Part shown: positions 30,714-40,561 of the stretch, in pieces
Layout: every line of letters begins with the position of its first letter
Position numbering within the stretch: the first letter of the stretch is position 1
NCBI GenBank assembly: GCA_963741055.1
Contig: CAVUGU010000009.1
Location: 1 to 64,000 of the forward strand
Reading direction: 5' to 3'
Origin: Bog-756 sp963741055
GTDB lineage: Bacteria; Actinomycetota; Acidimicrobiia; Acidimicrobiales; RAAP-2
Length of the DNA: 64,000 nt
The notes under the pieces: model-generated
The model's input: only the letters and a program-made list of their open reading frames with translations
Database searches by the model: none
Told to the model about the DNA's origin: nothing
Program-made: the position numbers and the translations under genes

Positions 30714-32909
30714 ATGGAGGGAGTCTCGACGACCGCCGGCGATGCGGCCGTGGTCGCTCCTGCGACACCGGTCACCGCCGATCCGCTCGCGACCGAGGTC
30801 AACCAGGAGGCGATCGCGGTCGAGATCGCTCCGGTGTCGGGTACCCACCACTACCTGCCCGCACTCGACGGACTGCGCGCCTTCGCCGTCGCCGGGGTCA
30901 TCGCCTACCACCTCGGGTTCCACTGGGCGAACGGTGGCTACCTCGGAGTCGACCTCTTCTTCGTCCTCTCCGGTTTTCTCATCACCGGCCTCCTCGTCGG
31001 CGAGTGGGACCGGAGGCGCACGATCGGGTTGCGGTCGTTCTGGTTCCGGCGGGCGAAGCGGCTGCTGCCCGCGGTCATGGTGCTGCTGGTGGTCCTCTCG
31101 GTCTACACGGCGCTCGGCGGACCGAACATCACGCCCTCGGTCTTCCGCGGCGACGCGATCGCGACGCTCTTCTACTACGCGAACTGGCACCTGATCCTCA
31201 CCCACCAGTCCTACTTCGCCCAGTTCGCGGTGCCCTCACCGTTGCGCCACACCTGGTCGCTCGCGATCGAGGAGCAGTTCTACCTGGTCTGGCCGCTCCT
31301 CCTCCTGTCCGGCTTCACGGTTGCCCGCCGACGCGCCGCTCACCGCAACCCGCGCCCGAAGGAATCCGCAACGCGGCGATGGACGAGCCGCTCGGTGGCG
31401 CTCTGTGTGACCGCGGGCCTCGCCTGCGCATCGGCCGCGGAGATGGCCTTCCTCTTCGCGCACGGTGCTGACCTGTCCCGCGTCTACTACGGCACCGACA
31501 CCCGGGCCTTCGAGCTCCTCATCGGCGCGACGCTCGCCTTCGCGGTCACCGGGCGTCCCGAACACCGGCCGGCGGTGCGTCGCGCGCTGCACCTGGCCGC
31601 GCCGATCGCCGCAATCGCACTCGGTGTCCTCTGGGTGACCGCCGGCGACGACAGTGGCAACCCTCTCGCGTGGATGTTCCGCGGCGGGATGTTCCTCGCC
31701 GGCCTTCTCGCCGCGGTGGTCATCGCCGGCGTGGCCCAGGCGGACCCCGGCGCCTTCGGCCGCTTCCTCTCCCTCCGGCCCCTGCGGTGGATCGGGACCA
31801 TCTCCTACGGCCTCTACCTCTGGCACTGGCCGGTCTACGTGCTCATGACCGACGTCACGACCGGGCTCAGCGGTGCCGCTCTGCTCGTCGCTCGACTCGC
31901 CGCCACACTCGGCGCCGCGACCATCAGCTTCTACCTCGTCGAACGTCCGATCCGGCGGTACCGGTGGAAGGGCTGGCCCTTCCTCTCGGTCATGGCGACC
32001 GGCGTCGCCGCCACGGTGGCCGCGGTCGTGCTCGGCGCGACCACCGCGATCGCGCAGCCCCCACCCGGCCCGGTCGCCCATCCGGGCTCTCCGGTGAAGG
32101 TGGTCGCCGCCGACGCAGTGCCCAACCCCCTGCCGGCACCCATCCTCCTCCCGGCCGGACGGATCCCCTCTGCCACCGATCCGTTGCGGGTGATGACCCT
32201 CGGCGACAGCGTGATGTGGGACGCCGAGCCCGCACTCGGCGCGGCCCTCTCCGCCACCGGGGTCGTGCAATTGAGCGAGCACGCCGACCCGGGGTGGGGA
32301 CTGCAGAACGACACCCACTTGACCGCCGACCTCGCCAGCGCGGTCACCGAGGACCATCCCGAGGTGGTCCTCATGATGTGGTCGTGGGACAACGGATTGG
32401 CTCGACGCCAGCCGGCAGAGTTCAAGCGGCTGCTCGGTGAGGCGATCGACACGATCCTCGCGCCAGGGGACGGAGTCGACGGCATCGCCTTCGTCCAGTT
32501 CCCGAAGGTCGGTCCGCTCGACGCGATCATCGACCCGGGCCAACGCCAACTTGTGCTGACGACCGACGAAGCGGATCGCGCGGCGTTCGACGCGATCGTC
32601 TCCACATTGCCCGGCCGTTACCCGGGACGGATCAGCTGGTTGCCGGTCGCCCGGGCCCTCGAGGTCGACGGGCGGTACTCGGCGTGGCTGCCGACCGTCG
32701 ACGGTGGCTGGGTGCGCGCCCGCAAGACCGACAACACCCACTTCTGCCCCGCCGGCGCGGCCGTCTTCGCCGCCGCGGTCACCTCGGAGATCCGGCCCAT
32801 GTTCCACCTGCCGCCCCCCGCGTCCGGCTGGCTCGAGGGTTCGTGGACCACCAACCAGTCCCGATACGGCCCGGCGGACGAGTGCCCCGACGATCAGCCC
32901 TCGACCTGA
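30714..32909 (+). CDS. Acyltransferase-3 / SGNH (OafA-like) membrane O-acyltransferase
   Basis: 731 residues from ATG 30714. The N-terminal acyltransferase-3 domain has the conserved start HYLPALDGLRAFAVAGVIAYH, GVDLFFVLSGFLIT and RHTWSLAIEEQFYLVWP, over about ten TM helices. A proline-rich linker leads to a C-terminal SGNH domain with LGDSVMWD and a late HFCPAGAAVFA block. Such proteins O-acetylate surface polysaccharides or peptidoglycan. It is divergent from the DoxX-Rieske gene. Confidence 0.9.
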   Translation: MEGVSTTAGDAAVVAPATPVTADPLATEVNQEAIAVEIAPVSGTHHYLPALDGLRAFAVAGVIAYHLGFHWANGGYLGVDLFFVLSGFLITGLLVGEWDRRRTIGLRSFWFRRAKRLLPAVMVLLVVLSVYTALGGPNITPSVFRGDAIATLFYYANWHLILTHQSYFAQFAVPSPLRHTWSLAIEEQFYLVWPLLLLSGFTVARRRAAHRNPRPKESATRRWTSRSVALCVTAGLACASAAEMAFLFAHGADLSRVYYGTDTRAFELLIGATLAFAVTGRPEHRPAVRRALHLAAPIAAIALGVLWVTAGDDSGNPLAWMFRGGMFLAGLLAAVVIAGVAQADPGAFGRFLSLRPLRWIGTISYGLYLWHWPVYVLMTDVTTGLSGAALLVARLAATLGAATISFYLVERPIRRYRWKGWPFLSVMATGVAATVAAVVLGATTAIAQPPPGPVAHPGSPVKVVAADAVPNPLPAPILLPAGRIPSATDPLRVMTLGDSVMWDAEPALGAALSATGVVQLSEHADPGWGLQNDTHLTADLASAVTEDHPEVVLMMWSWDNGLARRQPAEFKRLLGEAIDTILAPGDGVDGIAFVQFPKVGPLDAIIDPGQRQLVLTTDEADRAAFDAIVSTLPGRYPGRISWLPVARALEVDGRYSAWLPTVDGGWVRARKTDNTHFCPAGAAVFAAAVTSEIRPMFHLPPPASGWLEGSWTTNQSRYGPADECPDDQPST

Positions 32910-32980
32910 ACGTCGAGCCGATTCGCTCTGCTCCGAGGCGACCGCTCCCGCCTGGTAGGCGAGGAGGACCGCTGAGTACG

Positions 32981-33424
32981 ATGGCGGCCGTGGATCGAGG
33001 ACCGGTCGCCGTGCGCGAGGCGTCGTTCCCTCTGCGCTCACGAGCCGACGACGGGATGCGCCGGCTGCTGCGGATCCCCGAGGGGACGGCACCGATCGAC
33101 GAGTCGGAGACCCACCGGATCTTCAGCCTGTCGATCCTCCTCTCGGCGACCCGCTGCCTGCTCAGCTACATCTTCTTGCCGATCCTCCTCCCCGCGATCG
33201 GGGTGGCACGCGGGGTGGGACCGGCGATCGGCATCCCGATCGGGGTGCTCGCCCTCGTCTTCGACTACCTCGGCATCCGGCGGTTCTGGCTGGCGGACCA
33301 CCACCGCAAATGGGCCTTCTCCGCCCTCTACGCGGTGGTGGGGACCATGGTGGCCGCGCTGGTGATCGTCGACATCGCCCAGCGTGATCGGCTGAACCGG
33401 CTTCCCGCTCGCCGCCACGGGTAG
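32981..33424 (+). CDS. Small integral membrane protein, unknown function
   Basis: 147 residues from ATG 32981. The N-terminal 45 residues are soluble; three hydrophobic segments follow (ILLSATRCLLSYIFLPILLPAI, VGPAIGIPIGVLALVFDYLG, FSALYAVVGTMVAALVIVDIA). The conserved-looking middle is FWLADHHRKWAFSALY. I do not recognise a named family. It is 54 bp upstream of chrA on the same strand and 71 bp beyond the acyltransferase. Confidence 0.65.
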   Translation: MAAVDRGPVAVREASFPLRSRADDGMRRLLRIPEGTAPIDESETHRIFSLSILLSATRCLLSYIFLPILLPAIGVARGVGPAIGIPIGVLALVFDYLGIRRFWLADHHRKWAFSALYAVVGTMVAALVIVDIAQRDRLNRLPARRHG

Positions 33425-33478
33425 CGTTGGCCTCCGCGGTCGCCACTTTCGGGGTCGAGGACGCGAAGGAGAGCGGCG

Positions 33479-34682
33479 ATGAACGGCTCGGAGGAGCGCC
33501 CGGCCGGAGAGGACGGGACCCGGCCGCCGCCCCAGGTGGGGCTCGCGACCATCGCCCGCGACTGGGCCCGCATCGGCTGCATCGGGTTCGGTGGGCCCCC
33601 GTCGCACATCGCGCTCTTGCGCAAGCTCTGTGTCGACAAAGAGGGGTGGCTCACGCCGACCGACTTCGAGGACGGCATCGCCGCCACCAATCTGCTGCCC
33701 GGTCCGGCGTCGACCCAGTTGGCGATCTTCTGTGCCTGGCGGCTGCGTGGCGCCCCGGGCGCGGTGGTCGGAGGTCTCTGCTTCATCGTGCCCGGCCTCG
33801 TCGCGATCCTCGTGCTCTCCGCCCTCTTCTTCGCGCCCCATCCCGCACGCTGGGTCACCGGTGCGGCCGCGGGTGCCGGCGCCGCCGTCCCCGCGGTCGC
33901 GGTGCTCGCCGCGACCGGGCTGGCACCCGCCAGCTGGCGACGGACCGGCGGGAGGGCGGCAACACAAATCCGGTGGGCCTGCTACCTGGTGGCCGGTGGA
34001 GTCTCGGCGGCCACGATCGGGCCCTGGCTGGTGCTGGTGCTCGTCACGTGCGGGATGGTGGAGGTGCTGGTCCGGACCGGTCCGCCCCGCGGACATCGCG
34101 CCCACGGGTTCTTCCCGCTGCCGTTCGGCGTCGCGGTCGGTGCAGGGGGGATCGGGGCGCTGGTCTGGGTCGCGCTCAAGGTCGGTCTCTTCTCCTACGG
34201 CGGCGGGTTCGTCATCGTGCCGCTCATGCAGCATGACGCGGTGCACACCTACCACTGGATGACCGCGAGCCAATTCCTCGGCGCGGTGGCGCTCGGCCAG
34301 ATCACGCCCGGTCCGGTCGTCCAGACCGTCGCGGTGGTCGGGTACGCGGCGGCCGGACTCGGAGGAGGACTCCTTGCGGCCACCGGTCGCGTTCGCGCCT
34401 TCGTTCGTCTTCGTCCTCGCCGGGGCGAGCCACTTCGATCGCATCCGGGGTGATGCCCGGATGCAGGCGTTCCTCACCGGTGCGGGCGCCGCCTCGATCG
34501 GGGCAATTGCCGGCTCCGCGGTGCCGCTCGCCGCGGCGCTCGCGCATCTCTGGCAGGTGGGTCTGCTGGCCGCGGCGGTGGTGTGGCTGTTCGTCTTCCG
34601 GCGCAGCGTGGTCTCCGCGCTGGTGGGCGCCGGGTCGATCGGGGTGCTCGCCGCCTACGCGGGCGCGCCGGTCCCCCACTGA
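33479..34682 (+). CDS. chrA: Chromate transporter (CHR family; frameshifted)
   Basis: Two-domain CHR-family protein. The first repeat has IGCIGFGGPPSHIALLRK and NLLPGPASTQLAIF; the second has KVGLFSYGGGFVIVPLMQ and FLGAVALGQITPGPVVQT. The signature glycines and prolines of both halves are present. The frame shifts near 34375; the C-terminal helices (PPVAFAPSFVFVLAGA) continue one frame over to 34682, and the length is 3n+1. It would export chromate with protons; other oxyanions are possible. Confidence 0.88.
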
Positions 34683-34692
34683 CCGGCGGCGC

Positions 34693-35553
34693 TCAGGCCG
34701 GAGGTTCCGACCGCTCGCGCCAGTCCGGATGGAGCCCGAGGTCGAGCGCGACCTTCTGCGCACGGACCGTGCCGCCGTTGTCGACCGTGTCGGGATGGTC
34801 GACCAGCCAGGCGATGGCGGCGGCCGGCACCGACGGGGGCGCACCGCGATACCGGTCGGCCAGCCCGAGCGCGGCGGCGTTGGCCTGCTGGCGCTCGGTC
34901 TCGACGTAACCCGGGTCGACGTTGTAGGCGCGGATGCCCTGCGCACCGAGCTCGATCGCGAGCAGCGGCGCGAAACGATGGAAGGCGGCCTTCGACGCGG
35001 CGTAGCCGAGTCCCCACCCGCCCTCGCCGACCGGGCCGGGTGGATCGGCGACCGCGACGTGCGAGGAGACGTCGACGATGGTCCCCCGGCCGCGCTCGAG
35101 CATTCCCGGAAGGAGTTGCTTGATCGTCGCCATCTGGGCGACCACGTTCGCCATGAGCTTGGCCCGGAGCTGATCGAGGGTGAGCTCGACCACCGACACC
35201 ATGCTCCCCGGCCCGGTGTCGACCGCGTTGTTCACCACCAGGTCGATACCGCCCCACTCCTCGGCTGCGGTGGCGGCTGCCGCGCCGACCGAGTCGAGGT
35301 CGCGCAGGTCGGCGACCAGTGGGAGCGCACGCCTTCCGAGCTCGCGGATCGACGCCGCGGTCGCCTCGAGGCTGCCGGGGAGCGCACGCCCGCCGCCGGT
35401 GTCGGAAGTGTCGCGGCCGTCGCCCTCGCGGACGGTACGGCCGCTGATCGCCACGTCCCACCCCGAGCGCGCGAGGGCCAGCGCGGTCGCCTTCCCGATG
35501 CCGCGGGTCGCGCCGGTGACCATCGCCCGCCGTCGGTTGTCGCCGTCCCCCAT
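34693..35553 (-). CDS. Short-chain dehydrogenase/reductase
   Basis: 286 residues from ATG 35553. The cofactor motif is TGATRGIGKATALAL, with NNAVDTG, catalytic Ser in DVSSHVAV and the YxxxK as YAASKAAF. The C-terminus (DNGGTVRAQKVALDLGLHPDW) resembles plant-type SDR oxidoreductases. An extra loop (about residues 43-60) follows the second strand. Its substrate cannot be deduced. It is convergent with chrA. Confidence 0.88.
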   Translation of the reverse strand: MGDGDNRRRAMVTGATRGIGKATALALARSGWDVAISGRTVREGDGRDTSDTGGGRALPGSLEATAASIRELGRRALPLVADLRDLDSVGAAAATAAEEWGGIDLVVNNAVDTGPGSMVSVVELTLDQLRAKLMANVVAQMATIKQLLPGMLERGRGTIVDVSSHVAVADPPGPVGEGGWGLGYAASKAAFHRFAPLLAIELGAQGIRAYNVDPGYVETERQQANAAALGLADRYRGAPPSVPAAAIAWLVDHPDTVDNGGTVRAQKVALDLGLHPDWRERSEPPA

Positions 35554-35736
35554 CGCCGTCGTTCTACCAGAGCACGGTCGTGACGCCCGTTCCTCACGCG
35601 TCGGTCGACGCGGTCGAGCCGAGGACGCAACGGGTTGTCGGAGTGGGCACCGATACACTTCGGTGTCGCGCTTTCGACCGTGCCGGGCTGGCACCCACTT
35701 GGAGGGTGATCGACAGCGCCGACACGGAGGTTCCGC

Positions 35737-36846
35737 ATGAGGGTCCTGACCAACACCGGGGAGTTGGTACCCAACAACGGCATCTCGATCCAAACGCTGC
35801 AGGTCACCCAGGAGCTCGCCCGCCGCGGCCACCGGATCGACCTCCTGTACCTGGCGGACGGGCCCCATCACGAGGAGTTCGCCCGCTTCTGCGATTCGAT
35901 GCAGAAGGTCACGCGGCTCGACCTCGAGATCGAACCGCGGGCACTGCTCCACGACGGACCGCGGGTGCTTCCCGCGGTGTGGGCGGGCCGGCACGTCCAC
36001 CCCGACGTCGTCTACGTCACGCGCTTCCTGCCACTCCCCTGGGCCGTCGCGACCTCGACCGTGTCGCGAGCACCGGTGGTCTGTCACCTGCACGGCTTCG
36101 TCGGGATCGACGTCCCGTGGGTCAATCGTGCCCTGGGCCGGTTCACCACCCGCTTCCTCTGCGTGTCGCGGTTCGTCCGCGACCGGTTCCTGCAGCTCGG
36201 CGCCGACCCGAAGAAGGTCGACGTCGTCCACAACGGGATCGACGCCGCCGAGTACCCGCCCGGAGGAACGGCCGAGCGAGAGGCCGCGCGCCGAGAGCTC
36301 GATCTCGACCTCGATCCGTTCCTCGTGTTGTTCTACGGCCGGGTGGTGCCCGACAAGGGCATCGGCACCCTCGTCGACGCGCTCGAACAGCTGCACCACT
36401 CGCGACCGGTCGAGCTGCTCGTGGTCGGTCCTCAACCGGACGAGGAGTTCACCGCGCGGGTCTTCGCCACCGATCGTCTGCGCATCCATCAGCTCCCGAT
36501 GCGGACGGACGTGGTGACACCGCTGCACGCCGCCGATCTGGTGGTGGTCCCGTCGGAGGGAGAGGAAGCGTTCGGCCGGACGGTCATCGAGGCGATGTCC
36601 ACCGGACGGCCGGTGATCGCCTCGGCGGTCGGCGGCATCCCCGAGATCCTGAGCGGAGAGTTCGCCCGCTTCCTGGTGCCTCCGGGCGACGCGACGGCGA
36701 TCGCCGCCAACGTGCGCGAGGTGCTGGATTGGAGGGACGGCGAGCCGCACCTCGGGGAGGAATGCAGCGCCTTCGTGGCTCGCAACTTCTCCCTGCGAGC
36801 GATGGTCGACGGCATCGAGGAGCGCCTCGTCGACGCGGTGGGCTGA
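35737..36846 (+). CDS. GT4-family glycosyltransferase
   Basis: 369 residues with the GT-B layout. The N-terminal half has GELVPNNGISIQTLQVTQELARRGH and HLHGFVG; the C-terminal half has VVHNGID, FYGRVVPDKGIGTLVDAL and the E-x7-E motif in EGEEAFGRTVIEAMSTGRPVIAS. These are retaining GT4 (PimA/WsaF-like) hallmarks. Donor and acceptor are unknown. It is a single-gene unit, divergent from the SDR gene with a 183-bp gap. Confidence 0.88.
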   Translation: MRVLTNTGELVPNNGISIQTLQVTQELARRGHRIDLLYLADGPHHEEFARFCDSMQKVTRLDLEIEPRALLHDGPRVLPAVWAGRHVHPDVVYVTRFLPLPWAVATSTVSRAPVVCHLHGFVGIDVPWVNRALGRFTTRFLCVSRFVRDRFLQLGADPKKVDVVHNGIDAAEYPPGGTAEREAARRELDLDLDPFLVLFYGRVVPDKGIGTLVDALEQLHHSRPVELLVVGPQPDEEFTARVFATDRLRIHQLPMRTDVVTPLHAADLVVVPSEGEEAFGRTVIEAMSTGRPVIASAVGGIPEILSGEFARFLVPPGDATAIAANVREVLDWRDGEPHLGEECSAFVARNFSLRAMVDGIEERLVDAVG

Positions 36847-37026
36847 GCGCCGGCGACCTCCACCCGTCTCACCTCGCCGAGGAAGATGCCCCGGCGCAAC
36901 CGGTCGAGGCCGATCCCGATCCGTCCGCCGGCGATCCAGAGGATGCGTCCGTGCTCACCGAGGGTCCGATGGCGCCCCGGTACACGCACCAGACCGGGAA
37001 GGCGATCCGCGCGGTCCGCATGCTCG

Positions 37027-37552
37027 CTACGCCGGCGCGTCCAGCTCGTAGAAGGTGACCGTGGTGCCGGGCACCTCGGTGCTCGGCACCTCCCGCCAGT
37101 ACCGCATCCCGATCTTCTGCATCACCTCTCCCCGAGGCGACGTTCTCGGTGTGGTAGCGGGCGATGATCCGGTCGAGCCCGAGCGAGGCGAAACCGAAGT
37201 CGAGCGCGGCGCGTGCTCCCTCGGTCGCCAGCCCCTGACGCCAGAAGTCCCGGTCGATGAACCAGCCGATCTCGGTCTGCCCGTCGAGCTCGGGATCGTC
37301 GGCCACCTTGTTGAGGCCGACCCAGCCGACGAAACGATCTTCCGCGAGGAGATCGGCCGCGAAGAAGCTGTACCCCTCGACGTCCCAGAGTCCCACGTGC
37401 CACTCGAGCCAGGTCCGGCTCTCGTCGCGGCCGTAGAGGTGGCCGTCACCGAAGTACCGCTGCATGTCGGCGTCTTGGTGGAGTGCGTACAAGGGTTCGG
37501 CGTCGGTCATCGCCAGTGGTCGGAGGTGCAGGCGGGTCGTCTCGAGCTCCAT
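37027..37552 (-). CDS. GNAT N-acetyltransferase, RimJ/RimL type (frameshifted)
   Basis: The start METETTRLHLRPL-like sequence (MELETTRLHLRPLAMTDAEPL), WVGLNKV and EIGWFIDRDFWRQGLATEGARAAL identify a RimJ/RimL GNAT. The acetyl-CoA signature is R/Q-x-x-G in RQGLA. The frame breaks near 37133 after HTENVAS; the family end (MQKIGMRYWRE, TFYELDAPA) continues one frame over to 37027. Length is 3n+1. The 180 bp between here and the GT4 stop (36847-37026) have coding-like composition on the minus strand but no ORF I can defend. Confidence 0.82.
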
Positions 37553-37589
37553 GCGGACACTCTCCCACCTCCGAGGCCGACCTCCGAGC

Positions 37590-38063
37590 TCAACGGGCGA
37601 CGCCCGACGACGCGTGGTGGTCCCGGTGGTGTCGGTCGAAGCGGAGCCAGAGGAACGCGCCGATCACCACCAAGAGGAGCCACGGTACGTGTGCCACCGA
37701 CAGGACCGACTCGATGGCGAGCGCGACCAGAGCGATGGCGACGAGGAGCGGGATCAACCGCCGCCGGCGACGATACGGAACGACCTCGTCGGGCAGTGCC
37801 GGCAGGTCGTCGAAGAGCCCGTCGAGATCGCCGCGGGTGACCGCGTTGGTGGCCCGTCCGAGACGTAGGTCGAACTCGCTCTGGTCGAGCCGTCCGTCGG
37901 CGAAGTGCCTCGAGAGCCGTTCCGCGACTTCGTGCCGTTCGGCATCCGACACCCGGAGGTGCGCCGTCGACGCGGCGGAAGAGCGATACCGGCCGGTCGC
38001 GTCGCGCCAGTCGAACCGCGAACACATACCGAAACCTCCTCGTTGCTCGTAGCGGGTGCTCAT
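37590..38063 (-). CDS. DUF1707 domain membrane protein
   Basis: 157 residues. The DUF1707 domain is LRVSDAERHEVAERLSRHFADGRLDQSEFDLRLGRA with GDLDGLFDDLP, a SHOCT-like short helical domain common in actinobacteria. Two TM helices follow (LIPLLVAIALVALAIESVL, PWLLLVVIGAFLWL) and a His-rich tail (RHHRDHHASS). It lies 4 bp after the PspC-domain gene, in one transcript with it. Confidence 0.8.
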   Translation of the reverse strand: MSTRYEQRGGFGMCSRFDWRDATGRYRSSAASTAHLRVSDAERHEVAERLSRHFADGRLDQSEFDLRLGRATNAVTRGDLDGLFDDLPALPDEVVPYRRRRRLIPLLVAIALVALAIESVLSVAHVPWLLLVVIGAFLWLRFDRHHRDHHASSGVAR

Positions 38064-38067
38064 CTGC

Positions 38068-38407
38068 TCACCTCATCGCCCGCTCGCGGGCGAGCAGCTC
38101 CTCGGCCAAGGAGACGTCGGTGTCCGCCTCGGGGATCAACAGCCAGGCGGCGAGGTAGAGAGGGACCGCGAGGCCGCCGAGGAGGGCCAGGGCGACGAAG
38201 CCGACCCGCACCAGGGTCGGGTCGACGTCGAAGAATTCGGCGAGCCCCGCCGCCACCCCGGCCAGCATCCGGCCCTCACGGCAACGATGGAGCCGCCCGA
38301 GGCCGCAGAGGCCCATCCTGCCGGCTCTGTTCTTGTCCGCTGTTCCCCTGCGCCTGCGGTGCCGGGGACTCCTGCCCCGAGGGGCTCGAACCTGAGGTGT
38401 CGTCCAT
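38068..38407 (-). CDS. PspC-domain envelope-stress protein (frameshifted)
   Basis: A short polar N-terminus (MDDTSGSSPSGQESPAPQ) leads, after a frame change near 38320, to a PspC domain: EGRMLAGVAAGLAEFFDVDPTLVRV and LYLAAWLLIPE with one amphipathic and one TM helix. Length is 3n+1. PspC proteins sense membrane stress, and the divergent kinase at 38679 carries the same domain, so they probably belong to one regulatory system. Confidence 0.75.
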
Positions 38408-38678
38408 GCAGCCAGCTTGAAGGGCGAGGAGCCGCACGGCCATCCGGAGCGTCCCGGGTCGGCCCCGGAGCACGTTCCGGGATGTCCCTGATGGATAGGG
38501 GCATTCGGGTGCGCGAACATCGGGTATCGCCGAGTCCACCGATCCGAAGACCACGGTCCCCGATCCTCAGGCCGGCGGAGCTGCTGGCTGCCGTCGGACC
38601 TGGGGCGACGGTTTCGCGAGCGCCGGCGCGGCGCGCTGGGGGACGCGGGGCCACCGAGGCCGCCACCGCCACTTCCGG

Positions 38679-39902
38679 GTGCGCGGTCCCCTGCGCCGCA
38701 GCCGCGAGGTCCGGGTCGTCGCCGGAGTGTGCGGGGGCCTCTCGCAAGCGACCGGCATCGACGTGACGGTGCTTCGGATCGCGGTGGTGCTCCTGGCACT
38801 CGGAAGCGGCATCGGGGTCCTCGTCTACGCCGTCGCCTGGCTCCTCGTACCGCTCGAGGGCGAGCAGACCACCATCCTGACCCGGGCGGTCAACGATCGG
38901 CGCGGCATCCGGCTGGTGATCGCCCTCGTGCCGGTGCTCTTCGTGGTGCAGATCCTCTCCGGGTCGCGTCACATCCGCTATCTCGGCTCGATCAGCTGGC
39001 CGCTCTTCCTCGCCGCGGCCGTGGCGATCCTCATCGTCCGCAACGCCAGCGACGACGAGCGGGGATGGATCAGCGACGACCTGATGCCCATGTTGCACGT
39101 GGGCGCACGGCCTCACCGGCGCTGGTCCACCCTCGCCCGGATCCTCGTCGGGCTGGCCGTCGGGGTCGGCGGCCTCCTGCTGGTGGTGCTCGGCCACCCG
39201 ACGGGTGCGCTGCTCGGGCCGGTCGTCGGTTGCGTGCTGGTGGTGGCCGCGATGGTCGTCCTGTTCGGACCGTGGTGGCTGGGACTCATCCGCGACCTGC
39301 TCGCCGAGCGCCAGGCCCGCGCGCTCGCCGAAGAGCGCGCACAGATGGCGGCTCACGTGCACGACTCGGTGCTCCAGACCCTTGCGCTCATCCAGCGCTC
39401 CGCCGACGATCCCCAGCACGTGGTGCGCCTTGCGAGGGCCCAAGAACGCGAGCTGCGCTCGTGGCTCTTCGACGGCCGGCCGCCGGGCACCGTCGGTGAG
39501 GACGCGTCGACCCTGTCCGAGGGGATCGAGGTGATCCAGCGCCAGATCGAGGCCGACCACGGGGTGACCATCCAGGCGGTGGTCGTCGGCGACTGCCCGC
39601 TTTCGGACCCGCAACGGGCGCTACTCGACGCCGCCCGCGAGGCGACGATCAACGCGGCCAAGTGGTCGGGTGCCTCGCAGGTCGCCATCTTCGCGGAGGT
39701 CGACGCCGCCTCGGTGATGATCTACGTGCGCGACCGCGGTCGCGGCTTCGACCCGACCGCGGTCGGCGACGACCACAAGGGGATCGCCCACTCGATCCGG
39801 GCCAGGGTGGCGAGGTTCGGTGGATCGGCGGTCATCCACTCGGCGCCGGGAGAAGGTACCGAGGTGGAGTTGTCGATGCCTCGCCGCGTTCCGGCCGCAT
39901 GA
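38679..39902 (+). CDS. PspC-domain sensor histidine kinase
   Basis: 407 residues. The N-terminal PspC domain (RVVAGVCGGLSQATGIDVTVLR, VYAVAWLLVPLEG) is followed by several TM helices, a HisKA_3 phosphoacceptor helix with H228 (AAHVHDSVLQTLALIQR) and an HATPase domain (AAREATINAAKWSGA, RDRGRGFD, GIAHSIRARV). This is the actinobacterial LiaS/PspC-kinase architecture. The stop overlaps the regulator start by ATGA. The GTG start is the first in frame; the 271-bp gap to the divergent PspC gene should hold both promoters. Confidence 0.9.
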   Translation: MRGPLRRSREVRVVAGVCGGLSQATGIDVTVLRIAVVLLALGSGIGVLVYAVAWLLVPLEGEQTTILTRAVNDRRGIRLVIALVPVLFVVQILSGSRHIRYLGSISWPLFLAAAVAILIVRNASDDERGWISDDLMPMLHVGARPHRRWSTLARILVGLAVGVGGLLLVVLGHPTGALLGPVVGCVLVVAAMVVLFGPWWLGLIRDLLAERQARALAEERAQMAAHVHDSVLQTLALIQRSADDPQHVVRLARAQERELRSWLFDGRPPGTVGEDASTLSEGIEVIQRQIEADHGVTIQAVVVGDCPLSDPQRALLDAAREATINAAKWSGASQVAIFAEVDAASVMIYVRDRGRGFDPTAVGDDHKGIAHSIRARVARFGGSAVIHSAPGEGTEVELSMPRRVPAA

Positions 39903-40558
39903 GGGCGGGCAGGCCGCGGGTCTTCCTGGTCGACGACCACGCCATGTTCCGCTCCGGGGTCCGCGCAGAGCTCGGCGAGTCGGTCGAGTTCGTGGGCGAG
40001 GCCGACGAAGCCGACGCGGCGATCGAGCTGATCGGTGAGCGCCTCCCCGACGTGGTACTGCTCGACGTGCACCTCCCCGGCGGTGGTGGACAGGCCGTCC
40101 TGGCCGGGGTGACCCCGCGCCAGCCCGAGGTGCAGTTCCTCGCCCTGTCGGTCTCCGACGCGCCCGAGGACGTGATCGGGGTGATCCGGGCCGGCGCACG
40201 CGGGTACGTGACGAAGACCATCTCGGGCCCCGAACTCCTGCAGGCGATCGAACGGGTGGCCGCCGGCGATGCGGTCTTCTCGCCGCGTCTCGCCGGCTTC
40301 GTGCTCGACGCCTTCGCCCACGAAACCGTCCCCGCTTCGCTCGCCGGCGGCATCGACCCGGAGCTCGAACAGCTCTCGCCCCGCGAGCGCGAGGTCCTCC
40401 GCCTGATCGCCCGCGGCTACACCTACAAAGAGGTGGCACGAGAGCTCACCATCTCCGCGCGCACCGTCGAGTCCCACGTCTCGTCGGTGCTGCGGAAACT
40501 CCAGCTCTCGACCCGCCACGAGCTCACCCGGTGGGCCACCGAGCGGCGGATCGTATGA
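39899..40558 (+). CDS. NarL/LiaR-family response regulator
   Basis: 219 residues from ATG 39899. The receiver has acidic pocket VDDH, phosphoacceptor D56 (VVLLDVHLPG), and a Lys in GYVTKTIS. The C-terminal LuxR-type HTH reads LSPREREVLRLIARGYTYKEVARELTISARTVESHVSSVLRKL. It is translationally coupled to the PspC kinase and is its likely partner. Targets probably include the divergent pspC-DUF1707 unit (inference). Confidence 0.93.
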   Translation: MRAGRPRVFLVDDHAMFRSGVRAELGESVEFVGEADEADAAIELIGERLPDVVLLDVHLPGGGGQAVLAGVTPRQPEVQFLALSVSDAPEDVIGVIRAGARGYVTKTISGPELLQAIERVAAGDAVFSPRLAGFVLDAFAHETVPASLAGGIDPELEQLSPREREVLRLIARGYTYKEVARELTISARTVESHVSSVLRKLQLSTRHELTRWATERRIV

Positions 40559-40561
40559 GAC

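Noticed and set aside
36847..37026. Possible small minus-strand gene between GT4 and GNAT
   Set aside because: Composition is coding-like and fragments such as ILWIAGGRIGIGLDRLRR look protein-like, but no start-to-stop frame or family could be supported.
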